Shown here piece by piece: positions 1-5,004 of a stretch of 5,456 bases of DNA. The notes beneath the pieces were generated by a model. The model was given only the letters and a program-made list of their open reading frames with translations. It was not told the DNA's origin and made no database searches. Each line of letters begins with the position of its first letter. Positions within the stretch are counted from its first letter, which is position 1. Source of the DNA: Desulfocapsa sulfexigens (GTDB lineage Bacteria; Desulfobacterota; Desulfobulbia; Desulfobulbales; Desulfocapsaceae). The DNA lies in assembly GCA_015661935.1 (NCBI GenBank), contig DQVD01000044.1, forward strand, positions 1-5,456, written 5' to 3'. The position numbers were made by a program, and so were the translations under genes.

Positions 1-2
1 CC

Positions 3-689
3 ATCAAAAAGATGAAACAAAAAAACTGGCAGACTATCAAAAAAGAATGCCAGTCCCGCCTTTCTTCCCTGCCTGACCTGCTGGCCGGTAAAATCCCCAA
101 AGCTCTACAGGAAATTTTTATGATTCAGGGCAAGGGGCTTTTTCCAACTCCTTCAGAAATCACCTTTGACTGCAGCTGCCCGGACTGGGCCTCCATGTGT
201 AAGCATGTTGCCGCCACTCTGTATGGTGTGGGTGCTCGTCTTGATGAGGATCCTGCACTTTTTTTCACATTGCGACAGGCTGCAATTGATGATCTGGTCA
301 GCCAGGCAGTACAGAGTAAGGCCTCATCAATAATTGAAAAATCCACAACTGGAAGCAGCAAGGTTATTGCTGATGATAAACTCTCTGATCTGTTTGGTCT
401 TGATATGGATGATCTCGTCCCTGTCAAACCTGCAAAAAAGAGGAAGAAAAAAACGCAAAAACAAAAGACACCATCCAAGGACGACTTACAGGGCCACCCT
501 ACTGCCATCTCTCTGGTGGAACATTGTCTTAACACGAGCCAGCATGGCCTCAACATTAAAGAGTTGCAGGAGAACACAGGATTTCCGGCAAGAAAACTAT
601 ATGGTATACTGCATCGCTTGAAACAACAGGGGAAGATAAAAAATCCTGCATATGGTGTCTACAAAAAGATCCTTTCTGAACAATCATGA
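3..689 (+). CDS. SWIM zinc-finger protein, 3' part (5' end outside window)
   Basis: The reading frame is open to the left edge: codons for I-K-K precede the first in-window ATG at 12, so that ATG is probably internal. Numbered from that Met, the SWIM zinc ligands are C54, C56, C63 and H65 in the pattern CxC-x6-CxH, followed by the typical VAATLYGVGARLDEDP stretch. Full-length family members carry a further N-terminal domain, which would lie off the window. After a low-complexity linker comes a very basic tract (about residues 140-155, rich in Lys), then a compact C-terminal segment (about 160-222) that looks like a winged-helix or other small helical DNA-binding fold (RKLYGILHRLKQQGKIK, then GVYKK). 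SWIM domains bind DNA or protein; the exact role of this family is unknown, and its members often accompany SNF2-type helicases. No partner gene is visible here. Confidence 0.85.
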   Translation: MKKMKQKNWQTIKKECQSRLSSLPDLLAGKIPKALQEIFMIQGKGLFPTPSEITFDCSCPDWASMCKHVAATLYGVGARLDEDPALFFTLRQAAIDDLVSQAVQSKASSIIEKSTTGSSKVIADDKLSDLFGLDMDDLVPVKPAKKRKKKTQKQKTPSKDDLQGHPTAISLVEHCLNTSQHGLNIKELQENTGFPARKLYGILHRLKQQGKIKNPAYGVYKKILSEQS

Positions 690-747
690 CTGACCCAACC
701 ACCCAAAACAGCTCCCATTAGCGTCCACTGCTACTTTCGAGCGTGCT

Positions 748-762
748 CCTTGTCACACAAGG
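748..762 (+). repeat. Small perfect hairpin upstream of the 49-codon ORF
   Basis: CCTTGT and ACAAGG form a perfect 6-bp stem around a 3-nt loop. It ends 15 nt before the GGAGG of the next possible gene and 59 nt after the stop of the SWIM gene. There is no T-run after it, so it is not a canonical intrinsic terminator on the + strand. It could be a leader structure or chance. Confidence 0.3.
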
Positions 763-791
763 TGATACATTACTAATGGAGGTGCATAATT

Positions 792-941
792 ATGAAAGAT
801 ACAACCATGACAATACATCTGTTTAACAAGACCAAAAGTAGATTAGACACACGTTTTCCTGCTATTGCCCCTGATCAAATCGTAGTCTGCTCCCCCTGCT
901 TTTTGGTTCGGATTACTCTGAAATACTCACCGCTACTCTAA
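792..941 (+). CDS. Possible small protein, 49 aa, unknown
   Basis: The ORF starts MKDTTMTIHLFNKTKSRLD and ends KYSPLL with a TAA. A strong Shine-Dalgarno sequence, GGAGG at 778-782, sits 9 nt before the ATG, which is the main reason to list it. The product is basic and contains a CSPC pair (residues 33-36) but no recognisable domain, and it has no clear membrane segment or signal peptide. It stands alone on the + strand between the SWIM gene and the convergent toxin gene. No good promoter was found. It could be a genuine small protein or the surviving 5' end of a longer gene cut off near 941, just before the direct repeat at 950. I do not recognise it. Confidence 0.35.
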   Translation: MKDTTMTIHLFNKTKSRLDTRFPAIAPDQIVVCSPCFLVRITLKYSPLL

Positions 942-949
942 GTCAATAT

Positions 950-964
950 AGGGGAGGTATGTTA
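950..964 (+). repeat. 15-bp direct repeat, left copy, flanking the toxin-antitoxin module
   Basis: The sequence AGGGGAGGTATGTTA is identical to 1638-1652. Similarity continues a few bases further (TTA-N-TTT-N-C in both copies). The inner GGAGGT (953-958) can also pair with ACCTCC at 983-988, so this copy may form a hairpin. The two copies enclose the complete toxin-antitoxin unit with its promoter. Confidence 0.7.
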
Positions 965-1010
965 ATTTTCAAAGCCCCTGAAACCTCCTTTCAAATGAAG
1001 TTATTGCGCT

Positions 1011-1295
1011 TTACTTTAACCATGTAAGAGGCTTTCGTTTGTGATGAAAGCAGGAAACAATCAAAATCTCAGAAACAAAAGGAAGGAATATTATCGAATA
1101 AGGGAATCTTCGAAGAATTACATGGCGATATTCACCTTCTATTTGTGGATGTGCAAGAGGCATCCGTATGGCTAACTCCACCGCAACCTCTACTGCACGA
1201 GCAAATTCATACCCTAATCCTAGAGAACATGATTCATACCAATCTTGAGCCTCAAAGATCTCCTGTTCCGCTTCTGGTCGAAAAACTACTTGCAT
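1011..1295 (-). CDS. ParE/RelE-superfamily toxin
   Basis: A 94-residue protein when started at the ATG (1295-1293); a TTG directly before it would add one residue. The fold signature of the ParE/RelE superfamily is clear: N-terminal FRPEAEQEIFEAQDWYE helix region, a long helix (about 28-46), the strand motif YRHVILRRFPYSIIF (56-70), and a C-terminal strand with HHKRKP (84-89) and W92. ParE-type members poison DNA gyrase and RelE-type members cleave mRNA on the ribosome; sequence alone does not decide here, though the partner type and the FPY/HHxRKPxxW pattern fit the ParE-like addiction-module group. The ATG lies 6 nt after the antitoxin stop and has no strong ribosome binding site, which suggests translation coupled to the antitoxin. 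Length is normal and no damage is visible. Confidence 0.9.
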   Translation of the reverse strand: MQVVFRPEAEQEIFEAQDWYESCSLGLGYEFARAVEVAVELAIRMPLAHPQIEGEYRHVILRRFPYSIIFLPFVSEILIVSCFHHKRKPLTWLK

Positions 1296-1301
1296 CAATA
1301 A

Positions 1302-1529
1302 TTATTTGTGGAAAAGTTTTGACCGTACTTCTTTCCAAGGGATTCCGGAAGTAGGATCTGCTTGATGGGCATCCCGGCGACGATCTAATTCTACCAGTTC
1401 TGTCTTGGAGAGTTTGAGGCTATCATGAGACTCAGACGGCACTGTCGCTATAGTATCCCAAATGTCTTCAACAAGTTGAATTCTTTCTGAAATTGGCATC
1501 TTTTTTACATCTTCCATAAGAGTGTTCAT
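1302..1529 (-). CDS. Antitoxin, addiction-module component family
   Basis: A 75-residue acidic protein beginning MNTLMEDVKKMPISERIQLVEDIWDTIA. This N-terminal pattern (L-x5-KM-x2-xERIQLVEDIWDTI) and the C-terminal ELDRR-x-DAH-x-ADPTSGIPWKEV segment are characteristic of the short unstable antitoxins annotated as putative addiction module component (TIGR02574 / Unstab_antitox type). The DPTSGIPWKEV tail is the usual toxin-wrapping part. AAGGTG at 1535-1540 lies 5 nt before the ATG, supporting this start; Met5 is an alternative. The gene is first in a two-gene operon with the toxin, the usual order for this type, and such complexes commonly repress their own promoter. Confidence 0.9.
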   Translation of the reverse strand: MNTLMEDVKKMPISERIQLVEDIWDTIATVPSESHDSLKLSKTELVELDRRRDAHQADPTSGIPWKEVRSKLFHK

Positions 1530-1584
1530 CTCTTCACCTTATTATCCTGAAGAAAATTGACGAATGATTCAAATTCATGCCAAC

Positions 1585-1613
1585 AGTATAGCAATGGGGA
1601 TATTATTTGTCAT
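1585..1613 (-). promoter_or_regulatory. Sigma70-type promoter of the toxin-antitoxin operon
   Basis: On the minus strand, ATGACA (1613-1608, five of six matches to TTGACA) and TATACT (1590-1585, five of six to TATAAT) are separated by exactly 17 nt. Transcription would start near 1578, giving a leader of about 50 nt with a ribosome binding site before the antitoxin ATG at 1529. No other promoter-like match this good was seen in the gap. Confidence 0.65.
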
Positions 1614-1637
1614 CTTTGTTCAACTCAGTTTTGATTA

Positions 1638-1652
1638 AGGGGAGGTATGTTA
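1638..1652 (+). repeat. 15-bp direct repeat, right copy
   Basis: Identical to 950-964 and in the same orientation. It lies just upstream of the toxin-antitoxin promoter, so promoter, antitoxin and toxin are all inside the repeat-bounded segment (about 700 bp). There is no transposase in the window. Confidence 0.7.
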
Positions 1653-1675
1653 GTTTCCTGTTATACTGCTCTGCA

Positions 1676-1760
1676 GTGTATCGTGTATCGTGGCGCTCTG
1701 CGCCTGCAAGAACAGGGCTGGAAAACTAAGATGCGCAGAGCGCACAAAGATACGTAACAC
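1676..1760. repeat. 85-nt imperfect inverted repeat (REP/MITE-like hairpin)
   Basis: Arms of 28 nt (1676-1703 and 1733-1760) pair at 20 of 28 positions when aligned without gaps. The inner 11 bp are perfect: GCGCTCTGCGC at 1693-1703 against GCGCAGAGCGC at 1733-1743, around a 29-nt loop. The left arm contains a tandem GTGTATC repeat (1676-1689). The element sits in non-coding DNA 23 nt beyond the right direct repeat. It resembles the intergenic palindromic repeats that are dispersed in many genomes, but copy number cannot be seen from one window. The ORF that reads across it (1690-1872) is treated as spurious. Confidence 0.55.
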
Positions 1761-1966
1761 CGCGGAGCGGATGTCACGAGTATGGGGTCGAGTATCAATT
1801 CATTCGCGAATCACGATAGCAGTTAGGTTGGAGAAACACATTCTCCTGAATATTTTTGCAATTCATCCATAAATGCACTGAGAAGTTGCCCGGAAGGAAG
1901 CTGGGCCATGGGATTTATACCCAGAAGAAGCAGCCTGAATAGCCCGTTCAAAAACAAGTAACGCTT

Positions 1967-2001
1967 GATCCGACAAACGGATCGGCAGCAAGACCTGCTG
2001 C
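1967..2001 (-). terminator. Twin hairpins after the K+ channel gene, possible operon terminator
   Basis: Read on the minus strand, GCAGCA-GGTCT-TGCTGC (2001-1985) and GATCCG-TTTGT-CGGATC (1983-1967) are two perfect stems, each 6 bp with a 5-nt loop, separated by one base. They begin 27 nt after the channel stop codon. The nearest T-rich stretch (TTGTTTTTG) starts about 9 nt after the second stem, so this is not a textbook intrinsic terminator. It may instead be an RNA-stabilising 3' end. Confidence 0.35.
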
Positions 2002-2027
2002 TATGAGACACAAAAATTGGATAGCGG

Positions 2028-3044
2028 TCAGGAAGGATCTCTATCTCCTGAAATCACCAGCAAATTATCCTCTTGAGAAACAAGATAATCAACATCCGGA
2101 TTTGAGATAAACTCCCCGGTACTCCCCTTCTGCACACCTAATACTATAGCGTTGGATTGTGCTTTCATCGCAACTAAAACATCAATAAATTTCATACCAA
2201 TCAGTTCCTCCGGTACCGACATGGAATAAAAATCGTTGCCGTAACGGCTGCTGAGAAGTTCGGAGATCACTTTGCTGATACCGTGATCGCTCGCCGCACT
2301 GGCTATCAGATGACTGCTCATTTCACTGCCTATTATAATTTCATCGGCATTGGCTCGCAGGCAATACTGCTCATTGGCCTTATCCACCAGCTCCACCACA
2401 GTATAAACATCGGGATTTATACTCTCTATGGTAAGAGTTGAAAGAACCACCTTGGCATCCCGGGCCGTTGTCTCCACCGAGTCATCGCCGAGCACCACCA
2501 CGGTGCGTGCTTTTTGCAAATTGGCTTTTTCCAGCGTTTCCTCGTTTACAGTTCCTCTTACAAAAAACAGATTGTTATCATCAATTGGTTTTTCTTCAAT
2601 ATCGGCAATCAGGACAAGGCGGGTATTGCTCGTTTGAGCATCGGCCCGCAACTCTTTGATAACAGCCCGGGTACGATGATTCCATTCACAGATAATAATA
2701 TGATTGTCAACCCTTGATGCGCACATCCCCCTGTCCTCCTTCATTCGTTTATGTATTAATAGAGTGGCAAGACTGGCGCTTAGCATACCAAGCAAACCGA
2801 TACCAAAAAACATGATGAGTACAGCCAGGATTCTTCCTTCTGCTGTACTCGGTGAAATATCACCATAGCCCACCGTGGTTAGAGTGACAATGCTCCACCA
2901 GATACCACTTGCAAAGGAAAGGTCTGGCTCAAAAAATGCGACCAAAGCACCGCTGCTCAATACAATGACAAGAATGACAGCCAGCAGATTAATCACATTC
3001 TCCCGCTGCAGAAACAGAAGGAGCTGTTGCAGAGTTCTTTTCAT
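2028..3044 (-). CDS. Two-TM potassium channel with RCK (TrkA-N/TrkA-C) domain
   Basis: A 338-residue inner-membrane K+ channel subunit of the MthK/Kch type. TM1 spans about 17-38, the pore helix 46-56, the selectivity filter is TVGYGD at 57-62, and TM2 runs about 72-97. A cytoplasmic RCK domain follows: Rossmann-like N-lobe (about 114-235) starting NHIIICEWNHRTRAVIKEL, and a C-lobe (about 265-335) with the GMKFIDVL and DNLLVISGD motifs of TrkA-C. The usual glycine after the first strand is Glu120 (ICEWN), so nucleotide binding may differ from the classic GxGxxG type. Four such subunits should form the pore. The ATG overlaps the stop of the upstream mini-regulator as ATGA, implying coupled translation. 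Length is normal and the gene looks intact. It is the last gene of the operon. Gating ligand unknown. Confidence 0.93.
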   Translation of the reverse strand: MKRTLQQLLLFLQRENVINLLAVILVIVLSSGALVAFFEPDLSFASGIWWSIVTLTTVGYGDISPSTAEGRILAVLIMFFGIGLLGMLSASLATLLIHKRMKEDRGMCASRVDNHIIICEWNHRTRAVIKELRADAQTSNTRLVLIADIEEKPIDDNNLFFVRGTVNEETLEKANLQKARTVVVLGDDSVETTARDAKVVLSTLTIESINPDVYTVVELVDKANEQYCLRANADEIIIGSEMSSHLIASAASDHGISKVISELLSSRYGNDFYSMSVPEELIGMKFIDVLVAMKAQSNAIVLGVQKGSTGEFISNPDVDYLVSQEDNLLVISGDRDPS

Positions 3045-3379
3045 ACTTCCAACCTTCTGTGGATGGTTTTGCGATTGATACCAAGCAGAGACGCGGCTTT
3101 TTGTTTATTGCCGTTACATTTGTTCAAGACATATTTGATATATTGGATTGCTACTTCAGCAAGGGGTTTTACCTGTGCAAAAGAAAAAAGTTTCTGCTCC
3201 TGGCTGGCCACCAGTATTATAGGGAATGGAGTCTCATCAAGTCTCTCCAGAGCCTCCCTGCCGTTTGCTGCCATGGTCACACCATAGCTTTTCTCCAAAA
3301 GAACCTCCTGAATAAAATCACGTATATCCTGGTCATCTTCAACCACAAGAATATTGATTTTACTATCCTGAGTTATCAC
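3041..3379 (-). CDS. Half receiver domain fused to Fis-type HTH (truncated response regulator)
   Basis: A 112-residue protein starting at GTG (3379-3377), which overlaps the upstream stop as GTGA. Residues 8-57 are the first half of a CheY-like receiver: strand INILVVEDD with the acidic triad E14, D15, D16, then helix and IILV at the end of strand 3. The phosphoacceptor Asp expected at 58 is Ala, and the rest of the receiver is absent. After a short bridge (SQEQKLFSFAQ) comes PLAEVAIQYIKYVL and a Fis-type HTH, GNKQKAASLLGINRKTIHRRL (about 90-110), as at the C-terminus of NtrC-family and RegA/PrrA regulators. It looks like an in-frame internal deletion from a RegA-like (about 180 aa) or NtrC-like (about 450 aa) parent. 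It could still bind DNA as a small Fis-like dimer, but it cannot be phosphorylated in the usual way. No histidine kinase is in the window. Confidence 0.8.
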   Translation of the reverse strand: MITQDSKINILVVEDDQDIRDFIQEVLLEKSYGVTMAANGREALERLDETPFPIILVASQEQKLFSFAQVKPLAEVAIQYIKYVLNKCNGNKQKAASLLGINRKTIHRRLEV

Positions 3380-4272
3380 TGTTCCAGTTGAGCTTTTTCC
3401 GGTCGATAAGGGACTTGGTTGCTAAGCGGTAATCCTCCAACTTCAAGACTGATTGCATTAAATTTACAAGCCTTACTGCAGGCAAGACAGGAGATGCACT
3501 CCATATCATCAGGTGATTCATTAAAGTGTACGCCCATGGGACAAACAGCATGACAGGCCTCACAATGAGTGCATCTTTCAGCATCAAGACGCAGCTTGAC
3601 CAGTTTTATTTTGCTGAACAGCGCATAAAAAGCTCCAAGCGGACACGCGGTTCGACAAAAAGGCCGACTGGCCAAAACCGCCCAGACAATGAAAAATATA
3701 AGGATAACAAGCTTGTTCAGGAAAAGCAGCCCCAGGCTTTCCCGAAGCCCCGGTCGCAGAATAAGTAGAGGTAAGCCTGCCTCTAATGTACCTGCCGGGC
3801 AGACATACTTGCAAAACCATGTCTGGCCAAATCCGAACGCATCAACTGCAAAAAGAGGCAGAAGAAAAACCATAAAAAGCAGTAGTGCATATTTTATGAA
3901 GCGTAACGGCCGCCAGATACCAAACTTTGGAGAAGGGATCTTATGGAGAAGCTCCTGGAAAAGACCAAATGGACAGGCCCAGCCGCAAACCATCCGGCCA
4001 ACAAAGCTGCCAATTGCGCCCATGGCTCCAATAACATAAAATCCGACGTAGATCTGACCGTTTTCAAGAGCCAGACGAATCCCGGCCATAAGTTGCTGCA
4101 GAGCACCGAGTGGGCAATAGCTTGTGGCTGCAGGACAGGAATAACAGTTGAGCCCCGGCGAGCAGATTACTTTGAGCGGCCCCTGGTATATCCCTCTGGT
4201 CACCGGAAAATTCCAGTACCCGTTAGTTATAAGGAAAAACAGCGCCTGTACCCATTTACGTACAAAGTCCAT
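3376..4272 (-). CDS. NapH-like membrane polyferredoxin (4Fe-4S binding protein)
   Basis: A 298-residue integral membrane iron-sulfur protein. The ATG at 4272-4270 is preferred over an upstream TTG (4299): it overlaps the previous stop as TAATG and has AGGGA 7 nt before it. From this Met: an N-terminal Cys cluster CSPGLNCYSC...CP (C37, C43, C46, C53), then three CxxxCP motifs typical of NapH/CcoG/NosR-type proteins (C96/C100 CGWACP, C154/C158 CKYVCP, C206/C210 CRTACP), about four or five hydrophobic segments between them, and two C-terminal ferredoxin motifs (C234, C237, C240, C244 and C259, C262, C265, C269). Such proteins pass electrons between the quinone pool or cytoplasmic ferredoxin and the envelope. 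Here the neighbours (TlpA-like and small CxxC proteins) suggest that it supplies electrons for thiol reduction outside the membrane. That partner assignment is inferred. Confidence 0.88.
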   Translation of the reverse strand: MDFVRKWVQALFFLITNGYWNFPVTRGIYQGPLKVICSPGLNCYSCPAATSYCPLGALQQLMAGIRLALENGQIYVGFYVIGAMGAIGSFVGRMVCGWACPFGLFQELLHKIPSPKFGIWRPLRFIKYALLLFMVFLLPLFAVDAFGFGQTWFCKYVCPAGTLEAGLPLLILRPGLRESLGLLFLNKLVILIFFIVWAVLASRPFCRTACPLGAFYALFSKIKLVKLRLDAERCTHCEACHAVCPMGVHFNESPDDMECISCLACSKACKFNAISLEVGGLPLSNQVPYRPEKAQLEQ

Positions 4273-4436
4273 TACCCGATCCCTATACAGGAAAGACAAA
4301 TTTGTTTTGCCTGTTCAAGCACTCGTGACGGCTCACCTAAGCTGATTCCCACAGCTCCAAGGACAAGAAACACAAATATTGCCACAAATGGCGCTTTCCT
4401 GATTTTTGATGGTTGAGATTTCTTTTTCTTCTTCAT
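4272..4436 (-). CDS. Small single-pass membrane protein with C-terminal CxxC (CD1871A-like)
   Basis: A 54-residue gene read from ATG 4436-4434 to TAA 4274-4272. A Lys-rich start (MKKKKKSQPSKIRK) is followed by one hydrophobic helix (about 16-33), a short amphipathic stretch, and the end QICLSCIGIG with C47 and C50 as a CxxC pair. The charge pattern places the N-terminus in the cytoplasm and the CxxC outside. Size, single TM and the C-terminal ICxxCIGIG ending match the small proteins named CD1871A family CXXC motif-containing protein, which I recall beside TlpA-like and 4Fe-4S membrane proteins, exactly the neighbours here. Both junctions are TAATG overlaps, so translation is coupled to the genes on either side. 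A role as redox shuttle or cluster/thiol partner between polyferredoxin and TlpA is likely but inferred. Confidence 0.82.
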   Translation of the reverse strand: MKKKKKSQPSKIRKAPFVAIFVFLVLGAVGISLGEPSRVLEQAKQICLSCIGIG

Positions 4437-4948
4437 TACTGATCAATAAATTGCTTCAACATTTGAGTGAATCGGGGAGAAGTCCATTGAGCAGGGCCAA
4501 GGAATCTTCTCACAATTAACCCATTTTTGTTAATAATAAAGGTTTCCGGCACTCCGGTGAGGCCATATTTTACACCCGCCGTATTGGCCTGGTCATCAAG
4601 AATTGGCATGGTAAGGCCAAGCTTTGCAGCAAAACTATCTGCTAAAGCCGGGTCATCATTGCTGAGTATGGCCAGCATCTTAAATTTATCTTTCGGCATT
4701 TTTTCATACAGTCTCTGCATTGAGGGCATCTCCTCACGACATGGAGCACACCAGGTCGCCCAAAAATTAACAAAGACAACTTGTCCTTTTAATTCAGAGA
4801 GTGTCCAGGTTTTACCTTGCCTATCAACAAGAGTAAAGTCCGGAGCAGGTTTTCCAACCTTGGCGACATCAGGGGCAGAGCCACAACCCGCAAGGAGCAT
4901 AAGAGAACTGCATAGTAGCAGTATTGTAAAAAGTGAAGTTTTCTTCAT
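4436..4948 (-). CDS. TlpA/ResA-like thiol-disulfide oxidoreductase lipoprotein
   Basis: 170 residues from the ATG at 4948-4946; a TTG at 4963 would add five residues but gives a poorer signal peptide. A lipoprotein signal (KK, hydrophobic core, lipobox LLAGC with Cys22) points to an exported, membrane-anchored protein. The thioredoxin fold follows: GKPAPDFTL-x-D-x-QGKTWTLSELKGQVVFVNFWATWCAPC with the active-site pair C67 and C70 (WCAPC), REEMPSMQ after it, the TlpA-type insert, and the cis-Pro loop GVPETF (P134). Length is typical of TlpA/ResA/CcmG proteins, which reduce disulfides in the envelope, for example in apocytochrome c. No cytochrome-maturation gene is in view, so the substrate is open. 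It starts 56 nt after the DsbA-like gene with a weak ribosome binding site, and its TAA overlaps the next ATG. Confidence 0.92.
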   Translation of the reverse strand: MKKTSLFTILLLCSSLMLLAGCGSAPDVAKVGKPAPDFTLVDRQGKTWTLSELKGQVVFVNFWATWCAPCREEMPSMQRLYEKMPKDKFKMLAILSNDDPALADSFAAKLGLTMPILDDQANTAGVKYGLTGVPETFIINKNGLIVRRFLGPAQWTSPRFTQMLKQFIDQ

Positions 4949-5004
4949 CGTAATCTGTAACAATTAAAGGTTTACCACCAATGCCGGAAGAGAAGACTAT
5001 TCCC

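Larger units (their letters stand above)
1614..2027. other. Gene-free stretch with repeats; possible coding remnant
   Basis: There is no convincing intact gene between the toxin-antitoxin promoter and the end of the K+ channel gene. It holds the right direct repeat (1638), the inverted repeat (1676-1760), a 10-bp perfect palindrome ATTCGCGAAT (1802-1811) and the twin hairpins (1967-2001). On the minus strand, about 1823-1960 translates to a protein-like stretch (GLFRLLLLGINPMAQLPSG, then LLSAFMDELQKYSGE) with sensible codon use, no start signal and no recognised family. It could be the tail of a decayed gene. Confidence 0.4.

Noticed and set aside
125..577. Long minus-strand ORF opposite the SWIM gene
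   Set aside because: Antisense shadow of a gene with clear zinc ligands; no ribosome binding site and Phe/Cys-rich low-complexity translation.
951..1026. 22-codon ORF starting in the left direct repeat (GGGGAGGT then ATG)
   Set aside because: The Shine-Dalgarno-like sequence is only one base from the ATG, too close to work, and the peptide runs antisense into the toxin gene.
1690..1872. 60-codon + strand ORF across the inverted repeat
   Set aside because: Starts inside the palindrome, has no ribosome binding site, and its sequence is explained by the repeat.
4273..4299. TTG start extending the polyferredoxin by 9 residues
   Set aside because: The extension overlaps the CxxC gene, whereas the ATG at 4272 has a TAATG junction and an AGGGA ribosome binding site.
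3943..4416. 157-codon + strand ORF
   Set aside because: Antisense to the polyferredoxin and CxxC genes, whose cysteine motifs and overlapping junctions are convincing; no domain in the translation.
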